NCBI GenBank assembly: GCA_012033095.1
Contig: JAAUPO010000121.1
Span: 1 to 6,949, forward strand
Direction: 5' to 3'
Source: Synechococcaceae cyanobacterium RL_1_2
GTDB lineage: Bacteria; Cyanobacteriota; Cyanobacteriia; Cyanobacteriales; JAAUPO01
DNA: 6,949 bases
A program made the position numbers and the translations under genes. Shown piece by piece: positions 6,003 through 6,949 of this stretch. Position 1 is the stretch's first letter, and every line of letters starts with the position of its first letter. Under the pieces are notes generated by a model. The model saw nothing but the letters and a program-made list of their open reading frames with translations. It was not told where the DNA came from and searched no databases.

Positions 6003-6075
6003 CCCACAAATTTTAAGCTTAGGTAAGCTCAGGTAAGTTTAGGATCGTGAATTAAATAACTTAGCGATTTGTGGG
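6003..6075. repeat. 9-bp inverted repeat enclosing 10-bp-period direct repeats
   Basis: CCCACAAAT (6003-6011) and ATTTGTGGG (6067-6075) are perfect complements separated by 55 nt. Inside are successive 10-bp units AGGTAAGCTC (6021-6030) and AGGTAAGTTT (6031-6040), then a partial third, AGGAT. A one-helical-turn period is typical of side-by-side regulator binding. On the minus strand the units read CTTACCT with 3-bp gaps, loosely like cyanobacterial Pho-box or HLR1 arrays, but with neither the exact consensus nor the exact spacing. It lies about 400 bp upstream of desC and 120 bp downstream of ribH, so the target is unclear. Confidence 0.4.
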
Positions 6076-6182
6076 GTCTCCTGCGAGTGAAGGTAACCTA
6101 ATGGGGATTTAAGTTTTAGATGTTATTAATTTCTTATTCCTTAGGGATGAATTCAGTAATCCGCAATCATGCTAGGACAAGC

Positions 6183-6226
6183 TAAAAATGGCTAGAAATT
6201 AAAACTTTTCATCAAACTAGCCATTT
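6183..6226 (-). terminator. ribH: ribH terminator overlapping the stop codon
   Basis: On the minus strand the 10-bp perfect stem AAATGGCTAG (6217-6226) / CTAGCCATTT (6186-6195) encloses a 21-nt loop and runs into five U (complement of 6184-6188). The 5' arm codes for residues near the C-terminus, and the TAG stop (6192-6194) lies inside the 3' arm. The hairpin is therefore partly coding. Its orientation and position fit intrinsic termination of the ribH transcript. Confidence 0.6.
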
Positions 6227-6674
6227 CTAAGGCATTCATGGCGTAGTCCCAACCATGGTTACTCTTAATGCCTGCCCGTTCTAGGGCTTGTTGCATGGTG
6301 TCCGTAGTCAAAATCCCGAAAATGATCGGCACTCCTGTTTGAAAGGAGGCCGCAGCAATACCCTTAGCTGCCTCAGCCGAAACTAAATCAAAATGGGGGG
6401 TCTGGCCTTTGATGATGGCCCCTAGACAAATAACCGCATCATAACGATCGCTTTGGGCTAATTTTTTGGCGATGAGGGGGACTTCAAAACTCCCTGGCAC
6501 CCATACGTAATCTACTTGGCTTTGATCCCCTTCGATGATTACCCCATGGCGTTGTAAGCAATCCTGACAACCCGCTAGCAATTTACCCGTGATCAGGTCA
6601 TTGAAACGACTAATAATAATTGCAATTTTTAACGTGGAAGTGTGGGTGGAGAAGTCTCCAGAAAAAGTTGCCAT
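6192..6674 (-). CDS. ribH: 6,7-dimethyl-8-ribityllumazine synthase
   Basis: This is the penultimate riboflavin-pathway enzyme. It condenses 5-amino-6-ribitylamino-uracil with 3,4-dihydroxy-2-butanone 4-phosphate and usually assembles as pentamers or 60-mer capsids in the cytosol. At 160 aa it is full length. Diagnostic motifs are all present: R23-F24-N25 at the pyrimidine pocket, VPGSFEVP (59-66), [12 protein letters not shown] (85-96) with catalytic H94, GILTTDT (120-126) for phosphate/ribityl contacts, and ERAG (132-135). The C-terminal helix is the usual [16 protein letters not shown] type. The ATG at 6674 has no Shine-Dalgarno. It stands alone here: the next gene (desC) is 576 bp away, and the upstream 275 bp contains no gene. 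A terminator-like hairpin sits in its leader (6699-6722) and another overlaps its stop. Confidence 0.97.
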   Translation of the reverse strand: MATFSGDFSTHTSTLKIAIIISRFNDLITGKLLAGCQDCLQRHGVIIEGDQSQVDYVWVPGSFEVPLIAKKLAQSDRYDAVICLGAIIKGQTPHFDLVSAEAAKGIAAASFQTGVPIIFGILTTDTMQQALERAGIKSNHGWDYAMNALEMASLMKSFNF

Positions 6675-6861
6675 GGTTTAATAATTCGAATAAAGCTTAA
6701 AAAAGGGACTCTAAAATCCCTTGGAATGTAACGCCAGTAAAGCTTAATGATGATTAATTTTATGGGAAAAACTAATTAAATTTAACTTTTTGGGTTGTTG
6801 TTTTTAGCGTAAATCGCGATCGCGCTATGGATAATCGGTTTCAGTTTAAGTTCATCGTCTT
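6675..6861 (-). promoter_or_regulatory. ribH leader/promoter region
   Basis: This AT-rich upstream DNA has no open frame. The 10-mer TAAAGCTTAA occurs twice, at 6691-6700 and 6738-6747, on either side of the terminator-like hairpin. A GCGATCGC site lies at 6816-6823. TAAAAT on the minus strand, around 6759-6764, could be a -10 box, but no -35 pairs with it. I see no FMN riboswitch elements. Confidence 0.35.
6699..6722 (-). terminator. intrinsic terminator/attenuator hairpin in front of ribH
   Basis: On the minus strand, AAGGGA (6717-6722) pairs with TCCCTT (6703-6708) around the 8-nt loop TTTTAGAG, followed by an uninterrupted U6 (shared with the end of the stem) and then AA. It ends only about 24 nt before the ribH ATG. 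Too little room is left for a promoter after it, so ribH transcripts must read through it. That makes a leader attenuator as likely as a terminator for an upstream gene. Confidence 0.55.
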
Positions 6862-6949
6862 AGAACGTGTTTGAAAAGCTATCAACTGTTGTGGAGTCGC
6901 CCCCTACATCCCCCAAGTTGGGGAACTTAATTGCTTAAAATTTAGGTAA
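6862..6949. repeat. MITE-like element, second copy, inverted and cut by the window edge
   Basis: The complement of this stretch matches 61-147 over 87-88 bp with about eight substitutions and one gap. It includes the terminal repeat GAACGTGTTTGAAAAG (6863-6878), preceded by TTA. The copy is in opposite orientation to the left one, so the two face each other across 6.7 kb. The other end lies outside the window. Confidence 0.7.

Noticed and set aside
6675..6861. FMN riboswitch controlling ribH
   Set aside because: None of the conserved RFN-element segments can be found in the leader on the minus strand.
1..6949. tRNA, rRNA or CRISPR array
   Set aside because: No T-loop consensus, rRNA segments or regularly spaced direct repeats of 24-40 bp were seen on either strand.

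Overview
The window looks like cyanobacterial chromosome. Eight copies of the octamer GCGATCGC (HIP1, a hallmark of many cyanobacterial genomes) fall within 6.9 kb. The gene set also fits: an acyl-lipid delta-9 desaturase, a Rieske/PaO-type oxygenase of the Lls1/PAO group, a multi-TM_helix channel-like protein and riboflavin-pathway ribH. I cannot name the species. The intergenic DNA is AT-rich and full of short repeats.

Layout from left to right. Positions 1-417 hold a MITE-like inverted-repeat element (19-147), a degraded trace of the same repeat, and a long terminator hairpin. Positions 418-2049 (-) encode a 543-aa membrane protein built from five TM_helix (CmpX/MscS-related) repeats. After a 300-bp AT-rich divergent spacer comes a small SRPBCC-fold protein (2380-2841, +). 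Facing it is a Rieske/PaO oxygenase (2891-4209, -) that is split into two frames at 3598-3611. A non-autonomous transposable element of 229 bp (4228-4456), flanked by a perfect 9-bp direct repeat, sits 18 bp upstream of that gene's start. A featureless stretch follows, then desC (4782-5615, -), a 576-bp spacer with 10-bp-period repeats and small hairpins, ribH (6192-6674, -), a ribH leader with a terminator-like hairpin, and a second, inverted, truncated copy of the left-end repeat (6862-6949).

The genes do not form one operon. They are separate units with large spacers: membrane/osmotic protection (channel), membrane lipid desaturation (desC), cofactor synthesis (ribH) and an iron oxygenase. 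The most interesting locus is the oxygenase. It carries two independent lesions, a one-base frame shift in the middle of the gene and a transposon insertion between its start codon and its promoter region. This suggests a gene being lost, or being rewired into two coupled polypeptides under a transposon-borne leader. I did not find a convincing new multi-gene system. The novelty is in the mobile repeats and the RNA-level signals around ribH and desC.
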